62,500 bases of DNA. Origin: Paenibacillus polymyxa M1. GTDB taxonomy: Bacteria; Bacillota; Bacilli; Paenibacillales; Paenibacillaceae. Within the stretch, counting starts at the first letter, position 1. Each line of letters opens with the position of its first letter. Of the stretch, positions 7,572 through 17,098 are shown in pieces. The stretch covers positions 5,135,001 through 5,197,500 of the forward strand of contig NC_017542.1 of NCBI RefSeq assembly GCF_000237325.1, read 5' to 3'. The notes below the pieces were generated by a model. That model was not told where the DNA came from, made no database searches, and saw nothing but the letters and a program-made list of their open reading frames with translations. Position numbers and translations under genes: made by a program.

Positions 7572-8357
7572 TCAATGTTTTTTGATGTTTTCTTCGTACT
7601 CTACATTCCAGAGCGTTAAAGCGTGTCCAACGGCAGTAGGTCCGGCCTTTGAACGGTTTTTTGCTTCCAAAATGGAAGGAATATCATCCGGCGATTTTTT
7701 GCCTTCTCCCACTTCCAGCAAAGTCCCCATTATAATCCGAACCATGTGCTGCAAAAATCCGCTACCTGTAATATACGTATGAATAATTCCCTGATCATCC
7801 GACCCAGGACGCGAAAAGGAATGGTCTACCGTTATATAGGCTTCGTAAATAGTGCGAACATGGTTCGTCTTTTGGGAACGTCGAGATGCGAACGAAGTAT
7901 AGTCAAAGGTGCCCACTAAATGAGCCAACCCCTTTTCCATCGCTCTTACATCCAGATTCGTTGGATGATGGGCCTGTGTACGACGGTGAAAGATGTCTGG
8001 AAACCGGTTCGCATTAATACTGTACCGATACGTCTTCCGCTTCGCCATGCGGCGTGCATGAAAGGACAGTGGCACCTCTCTCGCATCCGTAACGATGATA
8101 TCACGAGGCAGCCAGGCATTAAGTGCCAGACACCAGCGATGTATCGGAATCGGCGATTCAGTATGAAAATTGAATACCTGCCCGTATGCATGCACACCTG
8201 CATCTGTCCGTCCTGAGCCCGTAATTTTCAGACGTTCGCCCGTCAATGAGTATATAGCATTTTCAAGGCAGTCCTGAATAGTGTTGCCACTAGGCTGCGT
8301 CTGAAAGCCATCATAGTGGGTTCCATCATAGTTCACCTTCATGCACAAGTTCCGCAT
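7572..8357 (-). CDS. truA: tRNA pseudouridine(38-40) synthase TruA
   Basis: 261 residues from the ATG at 8357 (MRNLCMKVNYDGTHYDGFQ). The frame extends 20 codons further up, but AAAGGTGTGAG lies 6 nt before this ATG. TruA modifies U38-U40 in the anticodon arm of tRNAs. The catalytic Asp is in GSGRTDAGVHAYGQ near residue 50. Other conserved parts are SFHARRMAKRKTYRY and GSGFLQHMVRIIMGTLLEVG. In Bacillus three ECF transporter genes sit between rplQ and truA; here only about 150 bp with two hairpins separate them. Confidence 0.95.
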   Translation of the reverse strand: MRNLCMKVNYDGTHYDGFQTQPSGNTIQDCLENAIYSLTGERLKITGSGRTDAGVHAYGQVFNFHTESPIPIHRWCLALNAWLPRDIIVTDAREVPLSFHARRMAKRKTYRYSINANRFPDIFHRRTQAHHPTNLDVRAMEKGLAHLVGTFDYTSFASRRSQKTNHVRTIYEAYITVDHSFSRPGSDDQGIIHTYITGSGFLQHMVRIIMGTLLEVGEGKKSPDDIPSILEAKNRSKAGPTAVGHALTLWNVEYEENIKKH

Positions 8358-8417
8358 GCTTCTCACACCTTTGTAGGGGTATTCTCTGGCCTTACAGGAA
8401 ATAACCGAACATAACAA

Positions 8418-8442
8418 AGGAGAAGCCCCTCAAGGACTCCTC
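8418..8442 (-). terminator. Hairpin between rplQ terminator and truA
   Basis: Minus strand AGGAGTCCTTGAGGGGCTTCTCCT forms a stem closed by AGGAG/CTCCT with only TTTG after it. It is a weak second terminator or a truA leader structure. Confidence 0.35.
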
Positions 8443-8448
8443 CAAGAG

Positions 8449-8492
8449 AAAAAAAGGGTTGTTCAGAATCAAGCCGATTCTGTCCACCCTTC
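8449..8492 (-). terminator. Intrinsic terminator of the S10-spc-alpha superoperon
   Basis: Minus strand AGGGTGGACAGAATC-ggctt-GATTCTGAACAACCCT followed by TTTTTTT, about 20 nt after the rplQ stop. Confidence 0.88.
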
Positions 8493-8508
8493 CCTCATCT
8501 TCGCCTGT

Positions 8509-8874
8509 TTACGCGCGGTCAACCAATTCCAGATATACCATTGGAGCGGCGTCGCCACGACGAGGTCCCAGTTTCAGGATACGAGTGTATCCACCTGGAC
8601 GCTCATTGTAACGTGTAGCCAATTCGCTAAACAGCTTTTGGATTGCATCCTGCTCACCATCCAAAGTTTCACGGCGAACGAACGCAGCCACTTGACGACG
8701 TGCGTGCAGATCTCCTTTTTTCGCTTTGGTGATCAGTTTTTCAGCAATAGAACGAACTTCTTTCGCTTTAGCCTCAGTAGTTTGGATACGCTCATACAAG
8801 AACAGATCGGTTACCAAATCACGAAACAAAGCTTTACGGGCACTAGAATTACGGCCCAATTTTTGGTATGCCAT
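8509..8874 (-). CDS. rplQ: 50S ribosomal protein L17
   Basis: 121 residues. The N-terminal motif [20 protein letters not shown] and the C-terminal [19 protein letters not shown] are those of L17, a protein near the peptide exit tunnel. It is the last gene of the alpha operon, 34 bp behind rpoA. Confidence 0.97.
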   Translation of the reverse strand: MAYQKLGRNSSARKALFRDLVTDLFLYERIQTTEAKAKEVRSIAEKLITKAKKGDLHARRQVAAFVRRETLDGEQDAIQKLFSELATRYNERPGGYTRILKLGPRRGDAAPMVYLELVDRA

Positions 8875-8908
8875 GTAGTTTCCCCTCCTTCACAAAAACG
8901 TTGCTGTG

Positions 8909-9853
8909 CTATTCTTCCGTACGAAGTCCTAAACCAAGTTCCTCGAGCTTCTCTTGTACTTCTTCCAAAGATTTGCGACCCAAGTTACGGACCTTCATCA
9001 TATCTTCTTCAGATTTAGTCGTGAGTTCTTGTACCGTATTGATACCAGCGCGCTTAAGGCAGTTATAGGAACGGACGGAGAGATCCAGCTCTTCGATCGT
9101 CATTTCAAGAACTTTTTCTTTTTTGTCTTCTTCTTTTTCGACCATAATTTCTGCATCTTTTGCTTCATCCGTGAGACCCACGAATAGCATCACATGCTCG
9201 GTCAAAATTTTGGCTCCAAGGCTCACAGCTTCTTCAGGACGAATAGTTCCGTCAGTCCAAACCTCAAGTGTCAGCTTGTCATAATTCGTAACCTGGCCGA
9301 CACGCGTATTTTCTACGCCGTAGTTCACGCGTGCAATCGGAGTGTAGATGGAGTCGACGGGAATGACGCCGATCGGCTGGTCATCACGTTTATTCCGATC
9401 CTGCTTAACGTAACCGCGACCGCGATTGGCAAAAATACGCATGTGAAGTCTCGAACCCGGTCCGAGCGTTGCAATGTGAAGATCCGGATTAAGAATTTCC
9501 ACATCACTATCCGCACGGATATCACCTGCCGTTACAACTCCTTCGCCTTCCGCATCGATTTCGAGTACTTTCTCTTCATCTGAGTGGATTTTAAGCGATA
9601 AAGCTTTCAAGTTCAGAATGATCTCCGTTACGTCTTCCTTCACACCGGGAACCGTTGCAAACTCGTGCAGAACCCCATCGATCTGAACCGATGTGACTGC
9701 TGCCCCCGGTAACGAGGATAACAGAATACGGCGAAGCGAGTTCCCAAGCGTCGTACCGTATCCGCGTTCCAGCGGTTCTACTACGAATTTTCCATAGGTG
9801 CCATCATCATTGACGTCAACCGTCTCAATTTTCGGCTTTTCGATTTCTATCAC
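8909..9853 (-). CDS. rpoA: DNA-directed RNA polymerase subunit alpha
   Basis: 314 residues, full length. The N-terminal assembly domain contains [20 protein letters not shown], which dimerises and nucleates polymerase assembly. After a Glu/Lys-rich linker ([15 protein letters not shown], about residues 230-245) the C-terminal domain has [19 protein letters not shown] and [12 protein letters not shown], which contact UP elements and activators. The start is GTG at 9853 with GGAGG 9 nt upstream. It lies between rpsK and rplQ, as in Bacillus. Confidence 0.97.
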   Translation of the reverse strand: MIEIEKPKIETVDVNDDGTYGKFVVEPLERGYGTTLGNSLRRILLSSLPGAAVTSVQIDGVLHEFATVPGVKEDVTEIILNLKALSLKIHSDEEKVLEIDAEGEGVVTAGDIRADSDVEILNPDLHIATLGPGSRLHMRIFANRGRGYVKQDRNKRDDQPIGVIPVDSIYTPIARVNYGVENTRVGQVTNYDKLTLEVWTDGTIRPEEAVSLGAKILTEHVMLFVGLTDEAKDAEIMVEKEEDKKEKVLEMTIEELDLSVRSYNCLKRAGINTVQELTTKSEEDMMKVRNLGRKSLEEVQEKLEELGLGLRTEE

Positions 9854-9988
9854 TGCAATATCCCTCCTTCAAAACGTCGCTCCTATATGAAACATTCACC
9901 TTATCCATAGTCTATCATGCAGTATACCTAAACATCCATTCTTGGCAGTTTGTGCCGGATCTATACTACACGCAGAGGAGAAATCTCA

Positions 9989-10384
9989 TTAGACGCGACG
10001 ACGTTTTGGAGGACGGCATCCGTTATGAGGTACCGGAGTTACGTCTTTGATCAGGTTAACTTCCAGACCAGCAGCTTGCAAAGAGCGAATTGCTGCTTCG
10101 CGACCTGCACCAGGTCCTTTAACCATGACTTCGACTGTCTTCATGCCGTGTTCCATAGCAGCTTTAGCAGCAGTTTCTGCGGCCATTTGCGCTGCGAATG
10201 GAGTAGATTTACGGGAACCACGGAATCCCATGCCGCCTGAGCTGGCCCAAGAGATTGCGTTACCGTGTGGATCTGTGATCGTAACGATCGTGTTGTTAAA
10301 CGTGGAACGGATGTGTGCCACGCCACTCTCAATATTTTTACGGTCACGGCGTTTTGTGCGTACAACTTTTTTCGGTTTAGCCAT
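9989..10384 (-). CDS. rpsK: 30S ribosomal protein S11
   Basis: 131 residues. It has the S11 motifs [40 protein letters not shown] and [20 protein letters not shown]. It ends in [11 protein letters not shown]. It shapes the platform of the small subunit near the mRNA exit. A 135-bp gap to rpoA follows, longer than most gaps in this operon. Confidence 0.97.
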   Translation of the reverse strand: MAKPKKVVRTKRRDRKNIESGVAHIRSTFNNTIVTITDPHGNAISWASSGGMGFRGSRKSTPFAAQMAAETAAKAAMEHGMKTVEVMVKGPGAGREAAIRSLQAAGLEVNLIKDVTPVPHNGCRPPKRRRV

Positions 10385-10403
10385 TGAATGTTATCCTCCC
10401 TTC

Positions 10404-10772
10404 TTATTTCTTCTTGTTCGCTACAGTCCGACGAGGACCTTTACGGGTACGAGCATTAGTTTTAGTACGTTGTCCGCGAACAGGCAATCCACGACGGTGA
10501 CGAACACCACGGTAGCAGCCAATCTCAGTCAGACGTTTAATATTCAAGGAAATTTCACGACGCAGATCGCCTTCTACTTTAACTTCTTTGTCGATCGTTT
10601 CACGTAATTTGCTCACTTCATCTTCAGTCAAATCACGAACACGCGTGTTTGCACTGATGCCTGTTTCCTTCAAAATTTTCTGAGAAGTCGTCTTACCGAT
10701 TCCGAAAATGTAAGTCAAGGCGATCTCAACGCGTTTGTCACGTGGCAAATCCACACCAGCTATACGAGCCAT
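10404..10772 (-). CDS. rpsM: 30S ribosomal protein S13
   Basis: 122 residues. It begins [20 protein letters not shown]. It has [16 protein letters not shown] (helix-hairpin-helix-like) and the C-terminal tail [21 protein letters not shown], which contacts P-site tRNA. Family length and position (between rpmJ and rpsK) are standard. Confidence 0.97.
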   Translation of the reverse strand: MARIAGVDLPRDKRVEIALTYIFGIGKTTSQKILKETGISANTRVRDLTEDEVSKLRETIDKEVKVEGDLRREISLNIKRLTEIGCYRGVRHRRGLPVRGQRTKTNARTRKGPRRTVANKKK

Positions 10773-10793
10773 TTTACGCTACACCCCCTTCTA

Positions 10794-10928
<135 letters not shown>

Positions 10929-11025
10929 TTACCCTGGTAAAACTCGCTTCGTGAACATTCACATCGTTTTGCCGAGCAAAACAAGTTTTTTTAAATGACA
11001 TACGTTTAATAAAAACCTGCATGAA

Positions 11026-11241
11026 TTACTTGCGGTACGTTATACGGCCTTTGGTTAAATCGTAAGGCGATAACTGTACAACCACCTTGTCGCCTGTCAA
11101 AATACGGATAAAGTGCATCCGCAGCTTTCCGGAAACATGAGCAAGAATTTGATGACCGTTCTCCAGCTCTACCTTGAACGTAGCGTTCGGCAGTGGCTCG
11201 ATTACCGTACCTTCAACCTCAATGACATCTTCTTTGGCCAA
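11026..11241 (-). CDS. infA: Translation initiation factor IF-1
   Basis: 71 residues forming one S1/OB-fold domain, with [38 protein letters not shown] and [15 protein letters not shown]-1 binds the ribosomal A site during initiation. The start codon is TTG at 11241 with GGAG 7 nt upstream. The upstream KOW gene ends 2 nt before it. Confidence 0.96.
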   Translation of the reverse strand: MAKEDVIEVEGTVIEPLPNATFKVELENGHQILAHVSGKLRMHFIRILTGDKVVVQLSPYDLTKGRITYRK

Positions 11242-11243
11242 AG

Positions 11244-11552
11244 TCAGTCTCCTTTCTCTTCAGCTTGGTATTCGGACGAGTCCAGGAAAGTTTTCACTGC
11301 ATGCCGCAGTTTTCCGTTCGTCACCCGACCGCTTTCGTTTAAACTATTTACAATCTCGCTACTAATCTTTGGCTGAGGCACCAAATGAAGAACATTTTTC
11401 TTCTTCGCTTGATCAAACTTTCGTTTATCCCCATCCGCAATATACACAAACCTGCTATCTGCTATTGAAACGACAACCGCAATCTGTCCGGCACCTCTGC
11501 CTTTCAGAATCTTCACCAGCTGACCGATTTGCAGGTTTCCTTGCTGATTCAT
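11244..11552 (-). CDS. KOW-domain RNA-binding protein (YbzG-like)
   Basis: 102 residues from the ATG at 11552; the frame reaches a GTG at 11561, but TAGGTG fits the ATG better. The KOW motif is at residues about 8-40 ([20 protein letters not shown]), followed by a basic stretch ([14 protein letters not shown]). Similar L14e/L6e-like proteins are common between map and infA in Firmicutes. The exact role is not known; a ribosome or RNA-binding role follows from the fold and the context. Confidence 0.8.
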   Translation of the reverse strand: MNQQGNLQIGQLVKILKGRGAGQIAVVVSIADSRFVYIADGDKRKFDQAKKKNVLHLVPQPKISSEIVNSLNESGRVTNGKLRHAVKTFLDSSEYQAEEKGD

Positions 11553-11561
11553 TCCAATCAC

Positions 11562-12101
11562 CTACGCACTCAGTTTCGTGAAAATGTCCATGTCGTCCGC
11601 TTCGTCCGTCACCAATTGCTCATAAGGAGCACAAGAGATTACGTTCATCGTAACGACCGTCCAGTTGTCTTCTAGCGTCCCTACAAGGTGAGTACCTATT
11701 GGAATCATTGATTCAATAGCCAGCACAATGCCGGTTTTCAGCCTCGGTCCCTGCTCGGAAATACCACGGTTTGGATTCTCAATATATTGCCGAATGGCAT
11801 GCGACATTGTAAACTGGCGAGTTTTTGTAAGGACATCGCCTTTGTTTAACTTGCGTTTGCCGGGAAATCCGTGCACCAGTTGTTCGTTGACTGAAGCGCA
11901 AATGCTAGCAGGAAAACCGTTATAACCTTTAAAAGACGGCACAGCTCCCTGACTGCGAATATACCGATCAGCTAAATGATCAAGTTCACCGGTCGTAATA
12001 CCGGGCTCGATGTGTCCTGCTAAGAAATGATTCGTTGCCGAATTCATTTTCCTAGCTTTCCTCATAAAGCTTGATTCCGTCCCCGACTTGCAAATGATCA
12101 T
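11562..12101 (-). CDS. map: Degenerate type I methionine aminopeptidase (internally deleted)
   Basis: 179 codons at the usual map position between adk and infA; the family has about 248 residues. The N-terminal third is well conserved (GAVPSFKGYNGFPASICASVNEQLVHGFPGKRKL, with the substrate-binding His kept). After KGDVL the frame jumps to SHAIRQYIE, so the roughly 50 residues with both metal-binding Asp (normally IDI...HGDSA) are missing. A second loss removes the VREYVGHGIG block with the catalytic His. AIESM and YEQL keep the two Glu ligands, although the latter normally reads FEHT. There is no proper SD, and the gene begins 5 nt after adk. It cannot bind the usual metal pair. It is a decaying pseudogene or a repurposed fragment; the cell needs another map elsewhere. 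Confidence 0.85.
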   Translation of the reverse strand: MIICKSGTESSFMRKARKMNSATNHFLAGHIEPGITTGELDHLADRYIRSQGAVPSFKGYNGFPASICASVNEQLVHGFPGKRKLNKGDVLTKTRQFTMSHAIRQYIENPNRGISEQGPRLKTGIVLAIESMIPIGTHLVGTLEDNWTVVTMNVISCAPYEQLVTDEADDMDIFTKLSA

Positions 12102-12106
12102 TACAG

Positions 12107-12751
12107 CTAACCCCGCAACAAGGACACGATATTTTGGGAAACCACATCAATATCCTGTTCTCCGTCAATATGACGCAGAAGATTCTGGTTCTCATAAAAC
12201 GTGAGGAGTGGTGCTGTTTTATTACTATATTCGTCAAGTCGTGTTCTTACGCTATCTTCGTTATCGTCAGGACGCTGATAGAGTTCACCACCGTCTTTAT
12301 CGCAAATGCCTTCAACCTTAGGAGGATTAAAGACAATATGATAGCTAGCTCCGCAGCTTTTACAAACTCGCCGTCCTGTGATTCGTGCCAACAAGTTGTC
12401 ACGATCCACTTTCAGGTTGATGACATCATCCAGCTTCGTGTTCAAACGACCCAAAATTTGATCCAAGGCTTCAGCTTGAGCTAAAGTTCTTGGAAAACCG
12501 TCTAGCAAGAAACCTTTCTTGCAATCCGGCTGCTGTAGTCGTTCTTCAACGATACCGATTGTTACATCATCCGGAACAAGTTCACCCTTGTCAATATACT
12601 CTTTGGCTTTAATGCCAATAGGTGTTCCCTGTTTCATCGCTAGGCGAAACGCATCACCTGTCGAGATATGAGGAATGCCGAACTCCTTCACAATGACATC
12701 TGCTTGTGTACCTTTACCAGCCCCCGGAGGGCCCATGATCAAAATATTCAC
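12107..12751 (-). CDS. adk: Adenylate kinase
   Basis: 214 residues. The P-loop GPPGAGKGTQ is at residues 7-16, the AMP-binding segment is PHISTGDAFRLAM, and LDGFPRTLAQAEALD follows. The LID has a zinc site: CKSCG, then ICDKDGG (Cys-Cys-Cys-Asp), as in Gram-positive enzymes. It interconverts ATP+AMP and 2 ADP. The start is GTG at 12751 with GAGGAG upstream. The secY-adk-map-infA order is normal, but a terminator-like hairpin lies in the 90-bp gap after secY. Confidence 0.96.
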   Translation of the reverse strand: MNILIMGPPGAGKGTQADVIVKEFGIPHISTGDAFRLAMKQGTPIGIKAKEYIDKGELVPDDVTIGIVEERLQQPDCKKGFLLDGFPRTLAQAEALDQILGRLNTKLDDVINLKVDRDNLLARITGRRVCKSCGASYHIVFNPPKVEGICDKDGGELYQRPDDNEDSVRTRLDEYSNKTAPLLTFYENQNLLRHIDGEQDIDVVSQNIVSLLRG

Positions 12752-12798
12752 AATCTGTCACTCCTCAAGACGACCCCTACACAAGAAACAGCACAAAA

Positions 12799-12835
12799 GG
12801 TGCCGGTAAGCATGCGAACATCCTATGCCGGTACC
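12799..12835 (-). terminator. Terminator-like hairpin between secY and adk
   Basis: Minus strand GGTACCGGCATAGGATG-ttc-GCATGCTTACCGGCACC (imperfect) is followed by TTTTGTG. It could weaken transcription from secY into adk-map-infA. Confidence 0.5.
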
Positions 12836-12841
12836 TATTGC

Positions 12842-14140
12842 CTATTTGTTGATGAAGCCTTTGTAATGGCGTTTGATCAGTTGGCTTTCGATTTGCTTCA
12901 TCGTATCCAATGCTACACCAATAATGATGAGCAATGAAGTACCGCCAATTTGCACGGAACGAGGCAAGCCCGAAAGCGAACCGAAGAATACCGGCAAAAC
13001 GGATATGACTGCCAGGAACAAAGCTCCTGTCATTGTCAAACGTGACATTACTCGTGTCAAGTATTTCTCCGTAGCTTTACCTGGGCGAATACCCGGGATA
13101 TAACCGCCGTTTTTCTTCATGTTGTCGGCCATTTGCTGCGGATTCATCTGTACAAAGGTATAGAAGAATGTGAAACCGATAATCATTACGACATACAAAA
13201 CCATGCCCAGCGGCTTGTCATAATACAAGTAAGTGGTAATCCACTTAGCCCAAGCATGATCTGCCCAGAAACTCGCAATAATTGTCGGGAATTGCAGCAA
13301 TGATACCGCAAAGATTACCGGAATAACGCCTGCCGCATTTATTTTCATCGGAATATGCGTATTCTGGCCACCGTACATCTTGTTGCCAACTACACGTTTA
13401 GCGTATTGTACTGGAATTTTCCGAATACCTTGTTGGATGTAGATAACACCCACAATAATCAGAACAACCACCAAGGCAATGATAATTGCCTTCAGGATAT
13501 TCATAAACAGCTGATCTGCTTGAATAAACTGAGATTCTACAATCGTCCGAATATGTCTTGGAATACCTGCCGCGATCCCTGCGAAGATTACAATAGAGAT
13601 ACCATTACCAATTCCCTTTTCGGTAATTTGCTCACCAAGCCACATAAGGAACGTAGTCCCTGCTGTAAGCACAATGGCAATAACCAGATAATCAGCAAAA
13701 GTAGCACCTGGAATCATCGCTGCACCGTACAGTCGATTGAAACCAATCGACGTTCCGAATGCTTGGATTAAGCCTAGTATTACAGTACCATACCGTGTAA
13801 TTTGAGCCAATTTCTTTTTACCATGCTCTCCTTGTTTAGCCCATTCCGCAAGTTTCGGAATCACGTCCATTGACAGCAACTGTACAATGATGGACGCTGT
13901 AATATATGGCATAATCCCGAGGGCGAAGATCGAAAACTGATACAATGCGCCCCCTGAGAAGGTGTTAAGGAGTCCAAACAACTCGCTTCCTGCCTGATCC
14001 TGAGAAGTAAAGACTTGCTTATTCACACCGGGAACCGGCACGAAGGAGCCAATACGATATACAAAGAGTATAAACAGGGTAAACAGGATTCGGGTTCTAA
14101 GATCCTCAACCCGCCATATATTTTTCAGGGTCTTGAACAT
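12842..14140 (-). CDS. secY: Protein translocase subunit SecY
   Basis: 432 residues with about ten hydrophobic segments. It starts with FKTLKNIWRVEDLRTRILFT. The plug region follows GSFVPVPGVNK, then YQFSIFALGIMPYITASIIVQLL. The late cytoplasmic loop GYIPGIRPGKATEKYL contacts SecA or the ribosome. It forms the Sec channel with SecE (encoded in this window). The ATG overlaps the rplO stop (TAATG), so translation is probably coupled; GAGGTGATCT is the SD. Confidence 0.97.
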   Translation of the reverse strand: MFKTLKNIWRVEDLRTRILFTLFILFVYRIGSFVPVPGVNKQVFTSQDQAGSELFGLLNTFSGGALYQFSIFALGIMPYITASIIVQLLSMDVIPKLAEWAKQGEHGKKKLAQITRYGTVILGLIQAFGTSIGFNRLYGAAMIPGATFADYLVIAIVLTAGTTFLMWLGEQITEKGIGNGISIVIFAGIAAGIPRHIRTIVESQFIQADQLFMNILKAIIIALVVVLIIVGVIYIQQGIRKIPVQYAKRVVGNKMYGGQNTHIPMKINAAGVIPVIFAVSLLQFPTIIASFWADHAWAKWITTYLYYDKPLGMVLYVVMIIGFTFFYTFVQMNPQQMADNMKKNGGYIPGIRPGKATEKYLTRVMSRLTMTGALFLAVISVLPVFFGSLSGLPRSVQIGGTSLLIIIGVALDTMKQIESQLIKRHYKGFINK

Positions 14141-14580
14141 TAGATCACCTCGGTTTTACCGCCGGCAGCTTCAATTTTCTCTACCGCAGATTGAGAGAAC
14201 TTGTTCGCTTTAACTGTCAATTTCACAGTGATTTCACCGTTACCCAGAATTTTAATTCCGGATTTCGCGTTCTTCACAATACCATTGTTCAGCAAAAACT
14301 CAGGGCTTACTTCTGTACCCGCTGCAAAACTGTTCAAATCTTCGATATTCAAAACCGCATACTCTTTACGAGTAGGATTTACGAAACCGCGTTTAGGCAA
14401 GCGACGATACAGTGGGTTTTGACCACCCTCGAAGCCCGGACGTACACCACCGCCGGAACGAGCGTTTTGACCCTTATGACCACGACCAGAAGTTTTACCC
14501 GTACCGCTACTAGGACCACGACCCAAACGCTTACGTTCTTTGCGGGAGCCTGGAGCTGGGGAAAGCTCATGTAACTTCAT
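14140..14580 (-). CDS. rplO: 50S ribosomal protein L15
   Basis: 146 residues from the ATG at 14580; GGAGG lies 11 nt upstream, and a GTG 4 codons earlier overlaps the SD. It starts [20 protein letters not shown] and has a long Gly/Arg-rich extension ([20 protein letters not shown]) and [13 protein letters not shown]. It is a late assembly protein of the 50S subunit in the spc operon. Confidence 0.97.
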   Translation of the reverse strand: MKLHELSPAPGSRKERKRLGRGPSSGTGKTSGRGHKGQNARSGGGVRPGFEGGQNPLYRRLPKRGFVNPTRKEYAVLNIEDLNSFAAGTEVSPEFLLNNGIVKNAKSGIKILGNGEITVKLTVKANKFSQSAVEKIEAAGGKTEVI

Positions 14581-14623
14581 CGTTCGTTGCACCTCCTTGA
14601 TTATTGTTAAAATACTTTATTTC

Positions 14624-14809
14624 TTAAGCCTCGATTTCTTTAACAGAAACCAAATGGCTAACTTGATTAATCATCCCGCGAATCGCTGCATTGTCGGGTT
14701 GAACTACTTTATGGTTGATTTTACGCAAGCCGAGCGTTTTAACAGTCGTTCTCTGAGTACCAGGACGGCCGATCAACGAACGAACGAGGGTAATTTCTAA
14801 TTTCGCCAT
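14624..14809 (-). CDS. rpmD: 50S ribosomal protein L30
   Basis: 61 residues, short bacterial type. It shows [20 protein letters not shown] and [20 protein letters not shown], and ends in [11 protein letters not shown]. It sits between rpsE and rplO. Confidence 0.96.
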   Translation of the reverse strand: MAKLEITLVRSLIGRPGTQRTTVKTLGLRKINHKVVQPDNAAIRGMINQVSHLVSVKEIEA

Positions 14810-14821
14810 GATATTCCCTCC

Positions 14822-15319
14822 TTAGCCCAGCAGCTCTTCGATGGATTTGCCGCGCAATTTAGCAACATCTTCAGCGCGTTTCAAGCGGGACAAACCTTCC
14901 AAAGTCGCATTGACCATATTCATGGAATTCGAAGAACCCAAAGATTTTGTCAAGATATCACCTACACCAGCAAGTTCCAGAACAGCACGAACTGGACCAC
15001 CAGCGATAACCCCAGTACCTTCCGATGCCGGTTTCAACAGAACCCGGCCAGCACCGAACTTACCTGTAACAAGGTGAGGAATTGTTGTGCCTACGAGTGG
15101 AACGTGAACCAGGTTTTTCTTAGCATCTTCAATACCTTTGCGAATCGCATCAGGTACTTCGCCCGCTTTACCGATTCCAGCGCCTACCCAGCCGTTGCCG
15201 TCGCCCACTACTACCAGAGCACTGAAGCTAAAACGGCGTCCGCCTTTGACAACTTTAGCTACACGATTAATATTTACTACTCTTTCAGTCAGTTCCAAAG
15301 TATTCGGATCTACACGCAA
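14822..15319 (-). CDS. rpsE: 30S ribosomal protein S5
   Basis: 165 residues. The double-stranded RNA-binding N-domain has [20 protein letters not shown] and [20 protein letters not shown]. The C-domain has [20 protein letters not shown]. The start is TTG at 15319 with GGAGG 8 nt upstream and no better ATG. S5 acts in decoding accuracy; the spectinomycin loop KVVKGGRR is wild type. Confidence 0.97.
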   Translation of the reverse strand: MRVDPNTLELTERVVNINRVAKVVKGGRRFSFSALVVVGDGNGWVGAGIGKAGEVPDAIRKGIEDAKKNLVHVPLVGTTIPHLVTGKFGAGRVLLKPASEGTGVIAGGPVRAVLELAGVGDILTKSLGSSNSMNMVNATLEGLSRLKRAEDVAKLRGKSIEELLG

Positions 15320-15346
15320 GTCGTTAACCTCCTTTTGAGAAATGTC

Positions 15347-15715
15347 TTAGAATTCAAGGCCTGCTTCGCGAGCTGCATCAGCCAAAGCTTGAATCCGTCC
15401 ATGATACAAGTATCCACCACGATCAAATACGATGTTAGCATGGCCTTTTTCTTTCGCACGTTTAGCAACGAGTTCGCCAACCTTACGAGCTGCTTCTACA
15501 CTACCACCGTTTTTGATTTCGCTGCTCAGCTCTTTATCCATAGTGGATGCAGAAACCAATGTTACACCAGCAACATCATCAATCAGTTGTGCGTAGATAT
15601 GCTTGGAAGAGCGGAATACGTTCAAACGAGGACGTACAGCCGTACCTTCGATTTTCTTACGTACACGCAGATGTCTTCTGACACGCGCTTTATTTTTATC
15701 TTGTTTTGTAATCAT
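15347..15715 (-). CDS. rplR: 50S ribosomal protein L18
   Basis: 122 residues. It has [38 protein letters not shown] and ends in [26 protein letters not shown]. It binds 5S rRNA with L5. A 115-bp gap with a small hairpin separates it from rplF. Confidence 0.97.
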   Translation of the reverse strand: MITKQDKNKARVRRHLRVRKKIEGTAVRPRLNVFRSSKHIYAQLIDDVAGVTLVSASTMDKELSSEIKNGGSVEAARKVGELVAKRAKEKGHANIVFDRGGYLYHGRIQALADAAREAGLEF

Positions 15716-15789
15716 CTCAAGTTTTCACTCCCTTCAGTTTGCCTTTTAAAACTTTATACTAAGACGCACTGGGTAAAAAAGAAGTACAA

Positions 15790-15808
15790 GTCTTTCCAGT
15801 AGAAAGAC
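15790..15808 (-). other. Small hairpin between rplF and rplR
   Basis: Minus strand GTCTTTC-tactg-GAAAGAC lies in the 115-bp gap and is followed by TTGTACTTCTTTTTT. It is a possible internal processing or attenuation site. Confidence 0.35.
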
Positions 15809-15830
15809 CGCACAAAAGTCGGTAAGAAAC

Positions 15831-16373
15831 TTATTTCTTCTTACCGGCTTTACCTTCTTTACGGATGATGCGCTCGCCTTCGTATTTAATCCCTTTACCT
15901 TTGTACGGTTCAGGTTCACGAACGGAACGGATTTTAGCAGCATAGGCACCTACGCGCTCTTTATCAATTCCGCGAACGATGATTTTAGTGTTCGAAGGAA
16001 CTTCGAATTCGATGCCCGCTTCCGGTGAAATTTCAACCGGATGAGAGTATCCAACGTTCAGAACGATTTTATCTCCGGATTTGCTTGCACGATATCCGAC
16101 CCCAACCAGCTCCAGAGATTTTGAAAAGCCTTCAGTTACACCACTTACCATGTTATTGACAACGCTGCGGGTTGTTCCATGCAAAGAGCGGTGAAGTTTG
16201 TTGTCCGAAGGACGAACTACATTAATTTCATTATTTTCCACAGTAACGGACATGTCTTTATGAAGCTCACGAGTCAATGTTCCTTTAGGACCTTTAACTG
16301 TGATCACTGTGTTGTTCAAAGTCACGTCAACACCACTTGGTACTGTGATTGGTTTACGACCAATACGGGACAT
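15831..16373 (-). CDS. rplF: 50S ribosomal protein L6
   Basis: 180 residues. It starts [20 protein letters not shown], shows two similar alpha/beta halves and ends with the L6 signature [21 protein letters not shown]. It binds near the GTPase centre of the 50S subunit. GGAGG lies 8 nt before the ATG. Confidence 0.97.
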   Translation of the reverse strand: MSRIGRKPITVPSGVDVTLNNTVITVKGPKGTLTRELHKDMSVTVENNEINVVRPSDNKLHRSLHGTTRSVVNNMVSGVTEGFSKSLELVGVGYRASKSGDKIVLNVGYSHPVEISPEAGIEFEVPSNTKIIVRGIDKERVGAYAAKIRSVREPEPYKGKGIKYEGERIIRKEGKAGKKK

Positions 16374-16406
16374 ATCTGTTGCACCTCCTATCTTTTAAAC
16401 GTTAAA

Positions 16407-16805
16407 TTACCAAACGTAGCAAACCACTTCTCCGCCGGCTTTGGACTGACGTGCTTCTTTGTCGGTCATGATACCTTTGGATGTTGAAATGATTGCGATC
16501 CCGAGTCCACCCAGTACGCGTGGAATCTCATTGCTCTTCGTGTAAACGCGAAGACCTGGTTTACTGATTCTTTTCAAACCTGTGATAACACGCTCGTTGT
16601 TCGCACCGTATTTCAAGAAAATACGGATGATCCCTTGTTTGCTATCTTCAACAAATTCCGCATCACGAATGAATCCTTCACGTTTCAGGATGTCGGCGAT
16701 TTGTTTTTTCATTGTAGATGCAGGCATTTCTACTGTTTCGTGGCGAACAGTGTTCGCGTTACGAATACGAGTAAGCATATCTGCAATTGGATCAGACATA
16801 GTCAT
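16407..16805 (-). CDS. rpsH: 30S ribosomal protein S8
   Basis: 132 residues, starting [18 protein letters not shown]. The C-terminal signature is [18 protein letters not shown] and it ends in GGEVVCYVW. It is a primary 16S rRNA-binding protein of the central domain. Position between rpsN and rplF is standard. Confidence 0.97.
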   Translation of the reverse strand: MTMSDPIADMLTRIRNANTVRHETVEMPASTMKKQIADILKREGFIRDAEFVEDSKQGIIRIFLKYGANNERVITGLKRISKPGLRVYTKSNEIPRVLGGLGIAIISTSKGIMTDKEARQSKAGGEVVCYVW

Positions 16806-16837
16806 TGTGTATAAACCTCCTTCCCAAACAGGACTTT

Positions 16838-17023
16838 TTACCAGCTTGCTTTTTTCACGCCAGGAATCTGGCCTTTATAAGCTAATTCACGGAAGCAAAT
16901 TCTGCAGATCTTAAACTTTTGCAGCACCGAATGTGGACGACCACAACGTTCGCAACGAGTATAAGCACGAACTTTAAACTTTGGTGCGCGTTGTTGTTTG
17001 ACTTTCATTGAAGTTTTTGCCAC
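16838..17023 (-). CDS. rpsZ: 30S ribosomal protein S14, zinc type (type Z)
   Basis: 61 residues. It carries two CxxC pairs: [13 protein letters not shown] and [12 protein letters not shown], typical of the zinc-binding S14 found in the spc operon of Gram-positives. The tail [14 protein letters not shown] is the family end. The longer zinc-free paralogue is not in this window. Confidence 0.97.
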   Translation of the reverse strand: MAKTSMKVKQQRAPKFKVRAYTRCERCGRPHSVLQKFKICRICFRELAYKGQIPGVKKASW

Positions 17024-17098
17024 TTAGCCTGACACCTCCTAAATAGTTTCGGAGAACAGGGTGTCTTTAAATCAGACGCCCGAAACGTTATGCCAACA

